NCBI GenBank assembly: GCA_902363135.1
Contig: CABIZF010000014.1
Location: 10,625-74,624, forward strand
Origin: Lachnospiraceae bacterium
GTDB lineage: Bacteria > Bacillota > Clostridia > Lachnospirales > Lachnospiraceae
Direction: 5' to 3'
DNA length: 64,000 nt
In this document: positions 8,804 through 18,174 of the stretch, in pieces
How positions within the stretch are numbered: position 1 is the stretch's first letter
Layout of the letters: the number at the start of each line of letters is the position of its first letter
Translations under genes and position numbers: made by a program
Notes under the pieces: generated by a model
Seen by the model: the letters and a program-made list of their open reading frames with translations, nothing else
Databases searched by the model: none
Told to the model about the DNA's origin: nothing

Positions 8804-9613
8804 ATGAAAGAACGATTGGATGTCCTTCTGGTCAGCCAGGGGCTGGCGGCTTCGAGGGAGAAAGCAAAAGCAATTATTATGTCAGGAAACGTACTGGTCA
8901 ACGGCCAGCGCGAGGACAAGGCCGGAACGATGATCGACGTGAAGGCGGAGATCACGGTAAAGGGTGGTCAGCTGAAATATGTCAGCCGCGGCGGACTCAA
9001 GCTGGAAAAGGCGATGAGTCATTTTGACCTGACTTTGGAGGGCAGGGTGTGCATGGATGTCGGAGCTTCGACCGGAGGCTTTACCGACTGTATGCTGCAA
9101 AATGGCGCGGTAAAGGTCTATTCGGTGGATGTCGGACACGGACAGCTCGACTGGAAGCTGCGCAATGACCCGCGGGTCGTCTGCATGGAAAAGACGAACA
9201 TCCGTTATGTGACGCCGGAGCAGATCGAGGAGCCGGCAGCCTTTGTCTCGATTGACGTTTCTTTTATTTCTCTGACGAAGGTGCTGCCGCCGGTGCGGGA
9301 GCTGATGACAGAGGACGGAGAGATCGTCTGCCTGATCAAGCCACAGTTCGAGGCGGGTCGGGAGAAGGTCGGCAAGAAGGGCGTCGTGCGCGATCCGAAG
9401 GTACATGAGGAGGTCATTGAGAAGGTGATCGACTTCGCTGCGACGGTCGGGCTGGAGAGCCGGGAGCTGGAATTTTCTCCGATCAAGGGACCGGAGGGAA
9501 ATATCGAGTATCTGCTGCATCTTCTGAAAAGGCCGGATGCCGCATCGGTGGAGCCATTTGCGGGAAATGTGCAGGAGATCGTTGCACAGGCGCATGGCAC
9601 GTTGGATAAATAA
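8804..9613 (+). CDS. tlyA: TlyA family rRNA (cytidine-2'-O)-methyltransferase
   Basis: 269 residues: an N-terminal S4 RNA-binding domain (RLDVLLVSQGLAASREKAKA, residues 3-22, with GNVLVNG) followed by an FtsJ-like SAM-dependent methyltransferase (MDVGASTGGFTDCML near 83-97, VSIDVSFISLTKV, LIKPQFEAG). TlyA proteins methylate 16S/23S rRNA; older annotations say haemolysin A. AAAGGAG lies 7 bp before the start. Sits in the dxs-tlyA-nadK order common in Clostridia. Confidence 0.94.
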   Translation: MKERLDVLLVSQGLAASREKAKAIIMSGNVLVNGQREDKAGTMIDVKAEITVKGGQLKYVSRGGLKLEKAMSHFDLTLEGRVCMDVGASTGGFTDCMLQNGAVKVYSVDVGHGQLDWKLRNDPRVVCMEKTNIRYVTPEQIEEPAAFVSIDVSFISLTKVLPPVRELMTEDGEIVCLIKPQFEAGREKVGKKGVVRDPKVHEEVIEKVIDFAATVGLESRELEFSPIKGPEGNIEYLLHLLKRPDAASVEPFAGNVQEIVAQAHGTLDK

Positions 9614-9622
9614 GGATCGGTT

Positions 9623-10483
9623 ATGGATACATTTTATATTATTACAAATTATCAGAAAGATCCGGATTTGGAGACTGCACAGGCGATTCGGCAGTATCTG
9701 GAAAAAAAGGGTAAGACCTGCTACATTCAGTCAAATGAAGCAGGGGATAACGGCGGAGCATATAAGTATACCGATGCTTCCCGTGTGCCGGATGAGGTGG
9801 AGTGTGTGCTCGTCATCGGGGGGGACGGCACACTGCTGCAGGCGGCCAGGGATCTGGTGGAGCGGCAGCTTCCGCTGCTCGGCATCAACATGGGAACGCT
9901 CGGATACCTCGCGGAGATCGACCGGAAAAGTATCTGTCCGGCACTGGAGAAGCTGATCACGGGCGAGTATAGCATAGAGCACCGAATGATGCTCTGTGGC
10001 AGTGCCTGTCATCAGAATCGGAAAATGCTGGCAGATATCGCATTGAATGATATCGTCATCACACGGAACGGGCGGCTGCGCGTTGTAGATTTTAATGTTT
10101 ACGTCGACGGGGCATTTCTGAGCTCATTTACGGCGGATGGCATTATCATTTCCACACCGACCGGGTCGACCGGGTACAATCTTTCAGTCGGAGGTCCGAT
10201 CGTTGCGCCGGAGGCATCCCTGATGCTGCTGACAGCGATCGCACCGCATACCTTAAATGCCCGTCCGATCGTGCTGCCGGATGATGTGGAGATTGCAATT
10301 GAGATCGGGACGAGCCATGGGACGGATATCGACGGTGCGGAGGCGACCTTTGATGGAGATACCTCGGTCAAATTAAATGCCGGGGACCGCGTGGTCATCC
10401 ATCGGTCGAACCGGGAGGCGCTGATGATTAAGACGAAGAATACAAGTTTTCTTGAGATTCTTCGCGAAAAAATGAGCAGGTAG
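9623..10483 (+). CDS. nadK: NAD kinase
   Basis: ATP-dependent phosphorylation of NAD to NADP. 286 residues with the family signatures VIGGDGTLLQAAR (GGDGT near residue 70), GINMGTLGYLAEI and TPTGSTGYNLSVGGPIV. Start ATG 9623 is 9 bp after tlyA. argR follows after 27 bp. Confidence 0.96.
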   Translation: MDTFYIITNYQKDPDLETAQAIRQYLEKKGKTCYIQSNEAGDNGGAYKYTDASRVPDEVECVLVIGGDGTLLQAARDLVERQLPLLGINMGTLGYLAEIDRKSICPALEKLITGEYSIEHRMMLCGSACHQNRKMLADIALNDIVITRNGRLRVVDFNVYVDGAFLSSFTADGIIISTPTGSTGYNLSVGGPIVAPEASLMLLTAIAPHTLNARPIVLPDDVEIAIEIGTSHGTDIDGAEATFDGDTSVKLNAGDRVVIHRSNREALMIKTKNTSFLEILREKMSR

Positions 10484-10510
10484 GGGAACCGGAACAGGAG
10501 TGAAGCGAAG

Positions 10511-10966
10511 ATGAAAATAGGAAGACATGCCAAGATAGTGGATTTGATTGGAAAATATGACATAGAGACGCAGGAGGAGCTTGCGGAACAGCTCAAAAGA
10601 GAGGGGTATCGGGTGACACAGGCGACGATTTCCCGCGACATCCGCGAGCTGAAACTGACCAAGATCGCGACAAATGACGGACGGCAGAAATACGCCCTGA
10701 TGCAACCGCAGCCGGCCGGAATGAATGAAAAATACCTCAGAGTCCTGAAGGACGGTTTTTTATCGATGGATATGGCGCAGAACATTCTTGTGATTAAGAC
10801 TGTGTCCGGCATGGCAATGGCGGTGGCGGCTGCGATTGATGCGATGCATTGGTCCGAGGTGGCGGGCTGTATCGCCGGGGATGACACGATCATGTGTGCG
10901 GTGCGCAGCGTGGATGATACCCTGCGTGTGATGGATAAGATCAGCAGGGTCGTGGGGAGAAAATAA
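10511..10966 (+). CDS. argR: Arginine repressor
   Basis: Hexameric arginine-responsive regulator. 151 residues: an N-terminal winged helix (TQATISRDIRELKL near residues 37-50) and a C-terminal arginine-binding/oligomerisation domain with IAGDDTIM, whose Asp pair contacts arginine in this family. Its place in the xse-isp-dxs-nadK-argR-recN chain matches the ahrC location in Bacillus and Clostridium. Start preceded by AGGAGTG (about 10496-10502). Confidence 0.95.
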   Translation: MKIGRHAKIVDLIGKYDIETQEELAEQLKREGYRVTQATISRDIRELKLTKIATNDGRQKYALMQPQPAGMNEKYLRVLKDGFLSMDMAQNILVIKTVSGMAMAVAAAIDAMHWSEVAGCIAGDDTIMCAVRSVDDTLRVMDKISRVVGRK

Positions 10967-11066
10967 GTCTACTGCTTCGACTGAGAAAATCAATCAGTCG
11001 TATGGGACATAGGATCCGGAATGTGGCGGGTAACAGAATGCTTCGGGGAGAGAGTACGGAGGACAG

Positions 11067-12746
11067 ATGTTAGTCAGTTTACATGTAAAAAATATGGCGC
11101 TGATCAAGGAGGTCGAGGTCGAGTTCGGAGAAGGACTGAATATCATGACCGGAGAGACCGGTGCCGGAAAGTCAATTGTGATCGGTTCTGTGAATATCGC
11201 ACTCGGAACCGGAAACTTTAAGGATTATGTACCGGAGGATGCAGACTATGCGCTTGTGGAGCTCGTATTCCGCACGGAGAATCCAAAGGTAGAGGAGAAG
11301 CTGCAGCGGCAGGATCTGCCGTTTGAGGATCATGAGATCATCATCACGCGGAAATACAAAGGGGGACGGGCATCGAGCAAGATCAATGGCGAGACGGTGC
11401 CGGTCTCCTTTGTGCGCGAGCTTGCGGGAGACCTGATCGACATTCACGGGCAGCATGAGCACCAGTCACTGCTCTACGAGAAAAATCATCTCGGCATTCT
11501 CGATAATTTTGCACGTGCAGAGCTCGGAGACAGACTCGTAAAGTGCCGCAGGCTGCATCGGAAATACACGCAGGCGAAGCGGCAGTGGGCGGACGCTTCC
11601 TCCGATGCCGGCAGCAGGGCCAAGGAGCTGGATTTTCTGCAGTTTGAGGTGCAGGAGATCGAGGCGGCACATCTAATCCCGGGCGAGGATGAGGAGCTGG
11701 AAGCATCTTATCGGATGATGGCGAACGGCCAGAAGATCATGGAAGCGCTCTCCGAGGCCGGGAGTCTGACCGGGGCGAGCGGCTATTCCGGGGCAGGCGA
11801 TGAGATCGGCCGTGCCGTGAGATGCCTTGGCGCGGTCCAGGCATATGATCCGTCGCTGGGGGAGCTGTCCGGCTCGCTGGAGGAGATCGAGACACTGCTT
11901 GATGATTTTAACCGCAGCCTTGCGGAATATACAGACAGCTTCAGCTTTGATGAGCAGCAGATGCGGCAGACGGAGGAGCGGCTGGATCTCATCAACCGGC
12001 TCAAGACAAAATACGGGCAGTCTGTTCCGGAGATTCTGGACTACGCAAAGGAAAAGCAGGCACGAATCGACATTTTGAATGATTATGACTCCTATCTGGA
12101 GCAGCTGCAGCGGGACTATGAGAGCAGTCAGAAGGAGTTTTCCCGTCTGGCAGACGAGATTTCCGGGATTCGGAAGCAGTATGCGGGAATTCTCTCAGAA
12201 AAGATCCGTGCTGCGCTCGTCGATCTGAATTTTCTCGACGTGCGGTTTGAGATTGTATTTGAGGAGCTCTCAGAGCCGACGGAAAACGGAAAGGATGAGA
12301 TCTGCTTCATGATCTCGACAAATCCGGGACTTCCGATGCGCCCGCTCGCGAGCGTGGCATCCGGAGGCGAGCTGTCGCGTATCATGCTCGCAATCAAGGC
12401 GGTCATGGCGGACAAGGATGCGGTCGAGACCCTGATTTTCGATGAGATCGATACCGGAATCAGCGGACGGACCGCGCAGAAGGTCTCAGAGAAAATGGCA
12501 GTCATCGCGCGAAATCACCAGGTACTGTGTATCACACATCTGGCACAGATCGCGGCGATGGCAGACCGGCATTATATCATAGAAAAGAAACCGGCAAACA
12601 GTAAGACCGTGACAAATATCGGGCTGCTTGATCCGGATGAGAGTATCCGGGAGCTGGCGCGTATCCTCGGCGGCGCAAAGATTACAGAGACTGTACTGGA
12701 AAGCGCACGGGAGATGAAAGAGCTGGCAGCACGGGCAAAGGAATAG
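11067..12746 (+). CDS. recN: DNA repair protein RecN
   Basis: SMC-like ATPase that acts early at double-strand breaks. 559 residues. Walker A GETGAGKS is at residues 29-36, the QHEHQSLL segment near 130, a central coiled coil at about 150-370, the ABC signature ASGGELSRIMLAIK near 432 and Walker B LIFDEIDTGISG near 460. ACGGAGGA just upstream supports ATG 11067. 100 bp separate it from argR. A reversed repeat element follows immediately. Confidence 0.96.
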   Translation: MLVSLHVKNMALIKEVEVEFGEGLNIMTGETGAGKSIVIGSVNIALGTGNFKDYVPEDADYALVELVFRTENPKVEEKLQRQDLPFEDHEIIITRKYKGGRASSKINGETVPVSFVRELAGDLIDIHGQHEHQSLLYEKNHLGILDNFARAELGDRLVKCRRLHRKYTQAKRQWADASSDAGSRAKELDFLQFEVQEIEAAHLIPGEDEELEASYRMMANGQKIMEALSEAGSLTGASGYSGAGDEIGRAVRCLGAVQAYDPSLGELSGSLEEIETLLDDFNRSLAEYTDSFSFDEQQMRQTEERLDLINRLKTKYGQSVPEILDYAKEKQARIDILNDYDSYLEQLQRDYESSQKEFSRLADEISGIRKQYAGILSEKIRAALVDLNFLDVRFEIVFEELSEPTENGKDEICFMISTNPGLPMRPLASVASGGELSRIMLAIKAVMADKDAVETLIFDEIDTGISGRTAQKVSEKMAVIARNHQVLCITHLAQIAAMADRHYIIEKKPANSKTVTNIGLLDPDESIRELARILGGAKITETVLESAREMKELAARAKE

Positions 12747-12748
12747 CT

Positions 12749-12927
12749 GCTTTGCAGCTTATCGGGTCAACCGGATATTCGCAATCCGCTTCGCTACTTG
12801 CTCATAACCGAATAGCTGCTTAGCAGCTTATCAGGAGTGGCTTGTACCACTCCTGATACAAGCAAGTCCCAACCCACTGCTTATTGCTTTGCGCAATTGA
12901 AGCAGGGGACTTGCTTGATTCGGTTAA
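12749..12927 (-). repeat. Dispersed structured repeat, copy A1 (reverse orientation)
   Basis: Read on the minus strand the order is: outer strand TAACCGAAT, a helix AAGCAAGTCCC/GGGACTTGCTT with an inner TGCTT..AAGCA hairpin, a helix ATCAGGAGTGG/CCACTCCTGAT, a small hairpin AGCTGCTAAGCAGCT and the closing strand ATTCGGTTA, then the core GAGCAAGTAGCGAAGCGG and ATTGCGAATATCCG. The same order of helices with quite different sequences occurs in copies A2 and A3. It fills most of the recN-spoIVB gap; no protein is supported here. Confidence 0.75.
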
Positions 12928-13043
12928 ATAATGAAAAAATTTCCCGGTTTGATATCTGCAAAAACTCACATACTGAATGCAGAGGCAAAAAGTTGATATG
13001 AAAAATGAAAGACCATAACATTCAGAAATGTGAGGAACCAGAG

Positions 13044-14339
13044 ATGAATATCAGACGAAAGTACCGATGCTTTGTGTGCTGCCTGCTGGTATCTGGCATA
13101 TGTCTGCTTGGCTTTTCGGTGTGGCATCTGCTTTGTAGCCGGATTCCCGATACGATGACGGTGTCCGGCTACGGAGAGATTCCGGAGCTGTTTTCGGAGC
13201 CGGTAGCACAGTGGATTTCAGGCGAGGTGACGATAAAAAACGGTAAAACCGGGACGGCAGCAGTGGAGGCCGCAGCCGGTGAAACGGCCGGCGATGGATA
13301 TGTCGACAGAAAAAGCGCAGGCGGAGATTTCTATGAAATTGAATACACCCTGTTTGGCAAAATTCCATTAAAGACGGTGCAGGCCTGTGTCGCCGCACCG
13401 AAGCTGGTCTATGCAGGCGGAACGCCGATAGGGATGTATCTGCGCACCTCCGGCGTGCTGGTCGTCGGAACCGATGCGATCCATGCGAAAAGCGGAGAGC
13501 TGTGCTGTCCGGCCGAATCAGTGCTGCAGGCGGGAGATTACATCAAGATGGCTGACGGAAAGACGCTCGAGACGAAGGAGGAGCTGATCGACTGCCTTGG
13601 AATGAGCGGCGGTAAATCCGTGCAGCTGCAGGTGGAGCGGGATGGCGAGCGGATCACGTGCAGCGTTGCGCCGGTGCTTGATGAGTCCGGCGCTTACCGG
13701 GCAGGAGTCTGGGTGCGGAATGATACGCAGGGCATCGGGACGCTGACGTATGTGGATGAGGATGGACATTTTGGGGCGCTGGGGCATGGCATCAGTGATA
13801 TTGATACCGGGACGATCCTCGCGATCGACGGCGGCACCTTATACGATGCAGATGTCGTCTCCGTCGTGCGGGGACAGGAGGGAGCACCGGGGGAACTGGC
13901 CGGTGTGATCCATTACAGCGAGGGCTATAAGATCGGCACCATAGAAAAAAATCAGCAAAACGGCATTTACGGGACGATCTCCGGATTCTCCCTGCTGGCC
14001 GATAAAATGGAGCAGTACAAGGTCGCTTACCGTCAGTCGGTGACGACCGGCCCGGCTCAGATCCTCTGTACGATCGGCGAGTGCTGCGAGGCCTATGCGG
14101 TGGAGCTTAAGGAGGTGCGCCGTACCGGAGGGGATGTCAATAAAGGAATCATCCTAGAAGTCACGGACGAGAAGCTTCTCGCAAGGACGGGTGGCATCGT
14201 GCAGGGCATGAGCGGCAGCCCGATTATTCAGGATGGAAAGCTGATCGGAGCCGTGACGCATGTGTTCGTGAACGACCCGAAGAAGGGGTATGGGATTTTT
14301 ATAGAGGATATGTTAGAAACCTCCATAAAAGGAGATTGA
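13044..14339 (+). CDS. spoIVB: SpoIVB peptidase (S55)
   Basis: Forespore-secreted serine protease that signals across the intermembrane space to activate pro-sigma-K processing. 431 residues from ATG 13044 (GAGGA at 13032-13036). One N-terminal membrane segment (residues about 8-30), a PDZ domain (about 130-210) and the S55 domain with GALGHGISDIDTG (catalytic His) and GMSGSPIIQDGKLIGAV (nucleophile Ser). An ATG at 13005 is in frame but lacks a ribosome site. In most Clostridia and Bacilli it directly precedes spo0A; here about 5 kb of other genes intervene. Confidence 0.93.
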   Translation: MNIRRKYRCFVCCLLVSGICLLGFSVWHLLCSRIPDTMTVSGYGEIPELFSEPVAQWISGEVTIKNGKTGTAAVEAAAGETAGDGYVDRKSAGGDFYEIEYTLFGKIPLKTVQACVAAPKLVYAGGTPIGMYLRTSGVLVVGTDAIHAKSGELCCPAESVLQAGDYIKMADGKTLETKEELIDCLGMSGGKSVQLQVERDGERITCSVAPVLDESGAYRAGVWVRNDTQGIGTLTYVDEDGHFGALGHGISDIDTGTILAIDGGTLYDADVVSVVRGQEGAPGELAGVIHYSEGYKIGTIEKNQQNGIYGTISGFSLLADKMEQYKVAYRQSVTTGPAQILCTIGECCEAYAVELKEVRRTGGDVNKGIILEVTDEKLLARTGGIVQGMSGSPIIQDGKLIGAVTHVFVNDPKKGYGIFIEDMLETSIKGD

Positions 14340-14406
14340 CGAAAACGATTCTGACAGGTACGGGGTTTTCCTGTTCAGGATCGTTTTATTTTGTGCTCCT
14401 GGAGGC

Positions 14407-14478
14407 GCCGGCAAGTAGCGAAGCTAGGCCTTGTCAGCAGAGCTGCAGGGATGGATTGAGAATATCCGATTGATCTGC
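14407..14478 (+). repeat. Partial structured repeat, copy A7
   Basis: Contains GCAAGTAGCGAAGCTAGGCC, then a GTCAGCAGAGCTGC hairpin and GGATTGAGAATATCCG: the core end of the A family without its upstream helices. It lies just after spoIVB, at the left boundary of the accessory stretch. The rest of 14340-14560 shows no gene. Confidence 0.6.
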
Positions 14479-14561
14479 TGTAAGTCCGGAATTCATCCGA
14501 TAGTAAGAAAGGCAGTAGTTTCAGAACTAACCTTTATTGGTACTATATGTATTTACTTTCG

Positions 14562-14587
14562 TGCTAATATATATTATCATATTAGCA
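14562..14587 (+). promoter_or_regulatory. Inverted-repeat operator of the AbiE pair
   Basis: Perfect 9-bp arms TGCTAATAT (14562-14570) and ATATTAGCA (14579-14587) separated by 8 bp. They overlap a plausible promoter (TTTACT 14552-14557, 17 bp, TATCAT 14575-14580). AbiEi antitoxins are known to repress their own operons by binding inverted repeats, so autoregulation is the natural reading. Confidence 0.6.
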
Positions 14588-14603
14588 TGAAAGGAGAATA
14601 TAT

Positions 14604-15197
14604 ATGACTCAGTTTGAACAATTAGATTTATTGCTGAATGAATATGGGGGAATAATTCAGACCTTTCAAGTTATAGATAATGGAATTAGTAAGCCTGTAT
14701 TTTATTCTTATGTAAAAGAGCGAGGATTGGAACAAGCTGCTCATGGTGTGTATGTATCACCTGATACGTGGACAGATGCGATGTACCTTTTGCATTTACG
14801 TTGTAGTCAGGCTGTATTTTCTCATGAAACTGCATTGTTTTTTCATGATTTAACGGACAGAGAGCCTTTGAAATACACCATAACAGTAAAAACTGGGTAT
14901 AATCCAAGCCGTTTGCAGGAAGACGGTTTTCAAGTGTATACAGTTAAAATGGATTTACATGAAACAGGGATTACGACTATGCAGACACCATTTGGGCATT
15001 CAGTTCCGGTTTATGATATGGAGCGGACAATTTGTGATCTGCTTCGCAGCAGGAACAATATAGAAATGCAGGTCTTTCAGGATGCCTTAAAGCAATATGC
15101 CAGACGCAAAGATAAAAATTTGAGGACACTTATGAAATATGCATCCATGTTTCATGTTGAAAAGATATTAAGACCATATTTGGAGGTATTACTTTAG
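14604..15197 (+). CDS. AbiEi-type antitoxin / transcriptional regulator
   Basis: 197 residues. N-terminal helices (residues about 1-50) followed by GVYVSPDTWTDAMYLLHLR and SHETALFFHDLTDREP, the pattern of AbiEi/DUF4095-type antitoxins with a winged-helix head and a C-terminal antitoxin domain. AAAGGAG before the start. The stop abuts the AbiEii start, a coupled pair. Lower G+C than neighbouring genes suggests acquisition. Expected to neutralise AbiEii and repress the operon. Confidence 0.85.
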   Translation: MTQFEQLDLLLNEYGGIIQTFQVIDNGISKPVFYSYVKERGLEQAAHGVYVSPDTWTDAMYLLHLRCSQAVFSHETALFFHDLTDREPLKYTITVKTGYNPSRLQEDGFQVYTVKMDLHETGITTMQTPFGHSVPVYDMERTICDLLRSRNNIEMQVFQDALKQYARRKDKNLRTLMKYASMFHVEKILRPYLEVLL

Positions 15198-16055
15198 ATG
15201 ATAACAACAGCAAGGCAATTAAAAGATTTGATTCGGAATCTATCAAAGAAAAAATCTGCTGATGCACAAACTTTGATGCGGAATTATATGATGGAACGTT
15301 TTTTAGAACGAATTTCTTTATCAGAGTATAAAGACAAATTTATTTTAAAAGGTGGAATGCTGGTGGCAGCAATGGTTGGTCTGGATGCCAGAGCTACTAT
15401 GGATTTGGATGCAACCATAAAAGCTGCTAACGTCAGCCTAAGGGATGTGGAGATGATTATATCAAATATCATAGCAATCCCTATAGACGACGGTGTTTCA
15501 TTTCGCATTAAAAGAATATCGGAAATCATGGAAGAAGCAGATTATCCGGGAGTACGAGTGAGTATGGAAACCAAGTTTGATGGTGTCATCATACCATTAA
15601 AAATTGATATTTCCACAGGGGATGTAATTACACCAAAAGAAATAAGATATCGCTTCAATCTTATGCTTGAAGATCGTACAATTGAAGTATGGGCATACAA
15701 TTTAGAAACTGTATTGGCTGAAAAACTGGAAACTGTTATCAGTCGAAATGTCACGAATACACGAATGAGAGATTTTTATGATATTTATATCTTGCAAAAA
15801 TTGCATGGAGAACAACTCAATAAAGAAATACTATGGCATGCGCTTGTAGCAACCGCAAGAAAACGTGGAACATTGGAGCAGATAGAATCTGGAGATATAA
15901 GAGAAATATTGAATGAAATAGAAACAAGTTCTGTTATGGAAAATTTATGGAAAGCATACCAAAAAAATTATTCGTATGCTGTTGATATTTCTTGGCATAT
16001 AGTTATGGAGTCCGTGCGATATTTATATCAAATTGGATGTTCTGTTGATTTTTGA
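15198..16055 (+). CDS. AbiEii nucleotidyltransferase toxin
   Basis: 285 residues. FILKGGMLVAAMVGLDARATMDLD (about residues 49-72) carries the G-G..D-x-D nucleotidyltransferase signature, followed by RVSMETKFDG, IDISTGDVITP and AEKLETVISR, all typical of AbiEii (PF08843-like). Family members are type IV toxins that modify tRNA acceptor ends or otherwise stop translation, giving phage abortive infection. A/T-rich codon use, unlike recN or spoIVB nearby. Confidence 0.88.
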   Translation: MITTARQLKDLIRNLSKKKSADAQTLMRNYMMERFLERISLSEYKDKFILKGGMLVAAMVGLDARATMDLDATIKAANVSLRDVEMIISNIIAIPIDDGVSFRIKRISEIMEEADYPGVRVSMETKFDGVIIPLKIDISTGDVITPKEIRYRFNLMLEDRTIEVWAYNLETVLAEKLETVISRNVTNTRMRDFYDIYILQKLHGEQLNKEILWHALVATARKRGTLEQIESGDIREILNEIETSSVMENLWKAYQKNYSYAVDISWHIVMESVRYLYQIGCSVDF

Positions 16056-16116
16056 AATAAACATAGTCTCCATTAAAAATTCAAGAAAAAATGATAATAT
16101 GTAATACGGTGAAGCA

Positions 16117-16340
16117 ATGCAGAAAATTTTAATTGTCGAAGATGATTATGATATTCAGGACATACTGAAAAACCATCTTATTGATGTAGGATATGAAGTT
16201 GTTGTCGTTTCTGACGGAGTGGTCGGGATAGCAATGTTTGACGATACAATGGACCTTATATTGTTAGATATTATGCTTCCTAAAATCGATGGTTATGGTG
16301 TATGTGAGGTCATTCGCAAGAAATCGCAAGTCCCAATCTT
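16117..16340 (+). pseudogene. Truncated response-regulator receiver domain
   Basis: MQKILIVEDDYDIQ begins a receiver domain with the acidic pair (EDD), the phospho-acceptor in LILLDIMLPKIDG and the start of strand 4 (KSQVPIF). At that point homology stops: the frame runs on for about 35 residues of low-complexity sequence to a stop at 16455. The normal continuation (alpha4-beta5, DNA-binding domain) is missing. Remnant of an OmpR-type regulator joined to an unrelated fragment. Confidence 0.75.
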
Positions 16341-16619
16341 TATCGAGGTCAGAATGGGGTCATTGAGGTCAAAAATTCGAATCCTGACCTCGATGACCCT
16401 AATAAAGACCATAATGACCTCAAAGATGACCTTGAAACTCGATTATCGGAATTGATTCGTAAAAATCCGGAACTGACTCATAAAGCATTAGGAGAAGCAC
16501 TTGCGGTTTCGGCAGCAACGATTAAGCGTACTCTTACGAAAATGCAGCATGAAGGTAAAGTTATCCGTGAGGGTTCTAATCGAAAAGGCAAATGGATATT
16601 GACAGATAAAATGAAATAG
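16341..16619 (+). pseudogene. Detached winged-helix C-terminal fragment
   Basis: In another frame than the receiver remnant, a start-less reading frame runs to TAG at 16617-16619. It passes through an acidic repetitive linker (NPDLDDPNKDHNDLKDD) into ELIRKNPELTHKALGEALAV and a wing ending GKVIREGSNRKGKWIL. Such a tail is typical of the C-terminal helix-turn-helix of AAA-4/Schlafen-like or Fic-like regulators. It has no start codon of its own and looks like the end of a deleted gene. Confidence 0.6.
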
Positions 16620-16717
16620 GATTGGCGGGATATGTTGTAATCTTTTCGCTTCTCTGGTAAAATCAATGCAGACAGGAAACAACAAGGGCATTTGCCGGGA
16701 GAGGAAGAAAAGTTTAT

Positions 16718-17926
16718 ATGAATAAAAAAAATCTGAAGATGCGTTCAGTAGGCAGTGAATATATGGAACAGTACAATGCGCTTCTGCGCTATGTGTTTCA
16801 GGTGACTGATGAGGAATTGAGTTCGATCGGATGGCAGGAGAAGGAGATCATCCGGGCAAAATTTCCGACAATGGAAAAAGCAGATGTCATCGGCTGGTTT
16901 GATGGAGACAATCTTATTTCTCAGTGTGCGGTCTATCCGATGCAGGTGCGGATTTTCGGACAGCAATACGCAATGGGAGGCCTGACCGGTGTCGGTACCT
17001 ATCCGGAGTACACGAACATGGGACTGATGCACAAGCTTCTGGAGCAGGCACTGAAAAACATGCGGAAGCGCGGACAGTATATTTGCTATCTGTATCCATA
17101 TTCTATTCCTTATTACAGGAGAAAGGGCTGGGAGATCATCTCGGATAAGATTTCCTATGAGATCAAGGACTATCAGCTGCCGAAAAATCATCAGGTACGC
17201 GGTGATGTGCGCCGGGTAAAGACTGAGGATGAGGAACTGAAACGGGCTTATGAGCGCTTTGCAGAGAGGACGCACGGCACGATCATCCGGGACGAGCTGG
17301 CATGGAACGAGTACTGGCTCTGGGATCCGGACGACATCATGGCTGCGATCTATTATAATGAGGACGGCGAACCGGACGGCTACGTCATCTACTGGATCGC
17401 CAACGAAGTATTTCACATCAAGGATATGATCTTCATCAATGAGGATGCGCGTGCCGGGCTGTGGAACTTTGTTGCGGCGCATTTTTCGATGATCAATCAG
17501 GTCGAGGGCGATACATACACCGATGAGCCGCTCGCCTTTCTTCTGGAGGACGCCAGCATCAAGGAGACGATCTCACCTTACTACATGGGACGTATCGTGG
17601 ACTTCCCTGCATTTATTTCCTCTTATCCGTTCAAGCCGGATTCTGAAGAGCGGGAGTGGGAGTTTGAACTGACCGATCCGATTATGGAGTGCAATCAGGG
17701 CAGCTTTCGGCTGACGATATCCAGGGATGGGCACGGCATAGCAGAACGCATCTCAAAGCCCTGTTTCGGGCGCATCAGTATCCAGACGATGACGACTATG
17801 CTGATGGGCTACAAACGTCCGGATTACCTCGCCCGCATCGGTCGGATCAAGGCGACCGATGACGTGCTCGATATGCTCGAGGATGCGATTGAGCAGCAGA
17901 CACCGTTTATATCGGATTATTTCTAA
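16718..17926 (+). CDS. Eis-like GNAT N-acetyltransferase
   Basis: 402 residues. The N-terminal GNAT domain contains AMGGLTGVGTYPEYTNMGLMHKLL at about residues 87-110 (acetyl-CoA binding segment) and CYLYPYSIPYYRRKGWE. A second GNAT-like half and a C-terminal SCP2-like domain (about 300-402) complete the Eis architecture. Eis relatives acetylate aminoglycosides or other amines; the substrate here is unknown. GGGAGAGG precedes ATG 16718. Codon use resembles core genes, unlike the AbiE genes before it. Confidence 0.82.
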   Translation: MNKKNLKMRSVGSEYMEQYNALLRYVFQVTDEELSSIGWQEKEIIRAKFPTMEKADVIGWFDGDNLISQCAVYPMQVRIFGQQYAMGGLTGVGTYPEYTNMGLMHKLLEQALKNMRKRGQYICYLYPYSIPYYRRKGWEIISDKISYEIKDYQLPKNHQVRGDVRRVKTEDEELKRAYERFAERTHGTIIRDELAWNEYWLWDPDDIMAAIYYNEDGEPDGYVIYWIANEVFHIKDMIFINEDARAGLWNFVAAHFSMINQVEGDTYTDEPLAFLLEDASIKETISPYYMGRIVDFPAFISSYPFKPDSEEREWEFELTDPIMECNQGSFRLTISRDGHGIAERISKPCFGRISIQTMTTMLMGYKRPDYLARIGRIKATDDVLDMLEDAIEQQTPFISDYF

Positions 17927-17965
17927 AGAACCGGAGAATTGTGGAAACAGGCCGCTTCCCAATTT

Positions 17966-18151
17966 GAACGCAGATAAGCATTCCCCCCGATTCAAGTGCG
18001 CGGAGCACTAAGCGGCGGGTGAGGGGGATGCTTATGTCAGTGGGAGTTGAAAGCTCCCACTGACAGATCGCGAAGCGACTGCGTTCATGAGCAAGTAGCG
18101 AAGCTAGGCCCTGTCAGCAGAGCTGCAGGGATGGATTGCGAATGTCCGCTT
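17966..18151 (+). repeat. Dispersed structured repeat, copy A2
   Basis: Outer helix GAACGCAG (17966-17973)/CTGCGTTC. Inside are AAGCATTCCCCC/GGGGGATGCTT with an inner GTGC..GCAC hairpin, a perfect GTCAGTGGGAG/CTCCCACTGAC helix and TCGCGAAGCGA. After it come the core GAGCAAGTAGCGAAGC, an extra CCCTG..CAGGG hairpin and GGATTGCGAATGTCCGC. Almost identical to copy A3 about 25 kb away. Confidence 0.85.
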
Positions 18152-18174
18152 TACTGGTTGGAGAAGGAGAAGAA

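Noticed and set aside
16341..16455. C-terminal 38 residues of the receiver-domain frame
   Set aside because: They are an out-of-frame reading of the winged-helix remnant and not a genuine extension.
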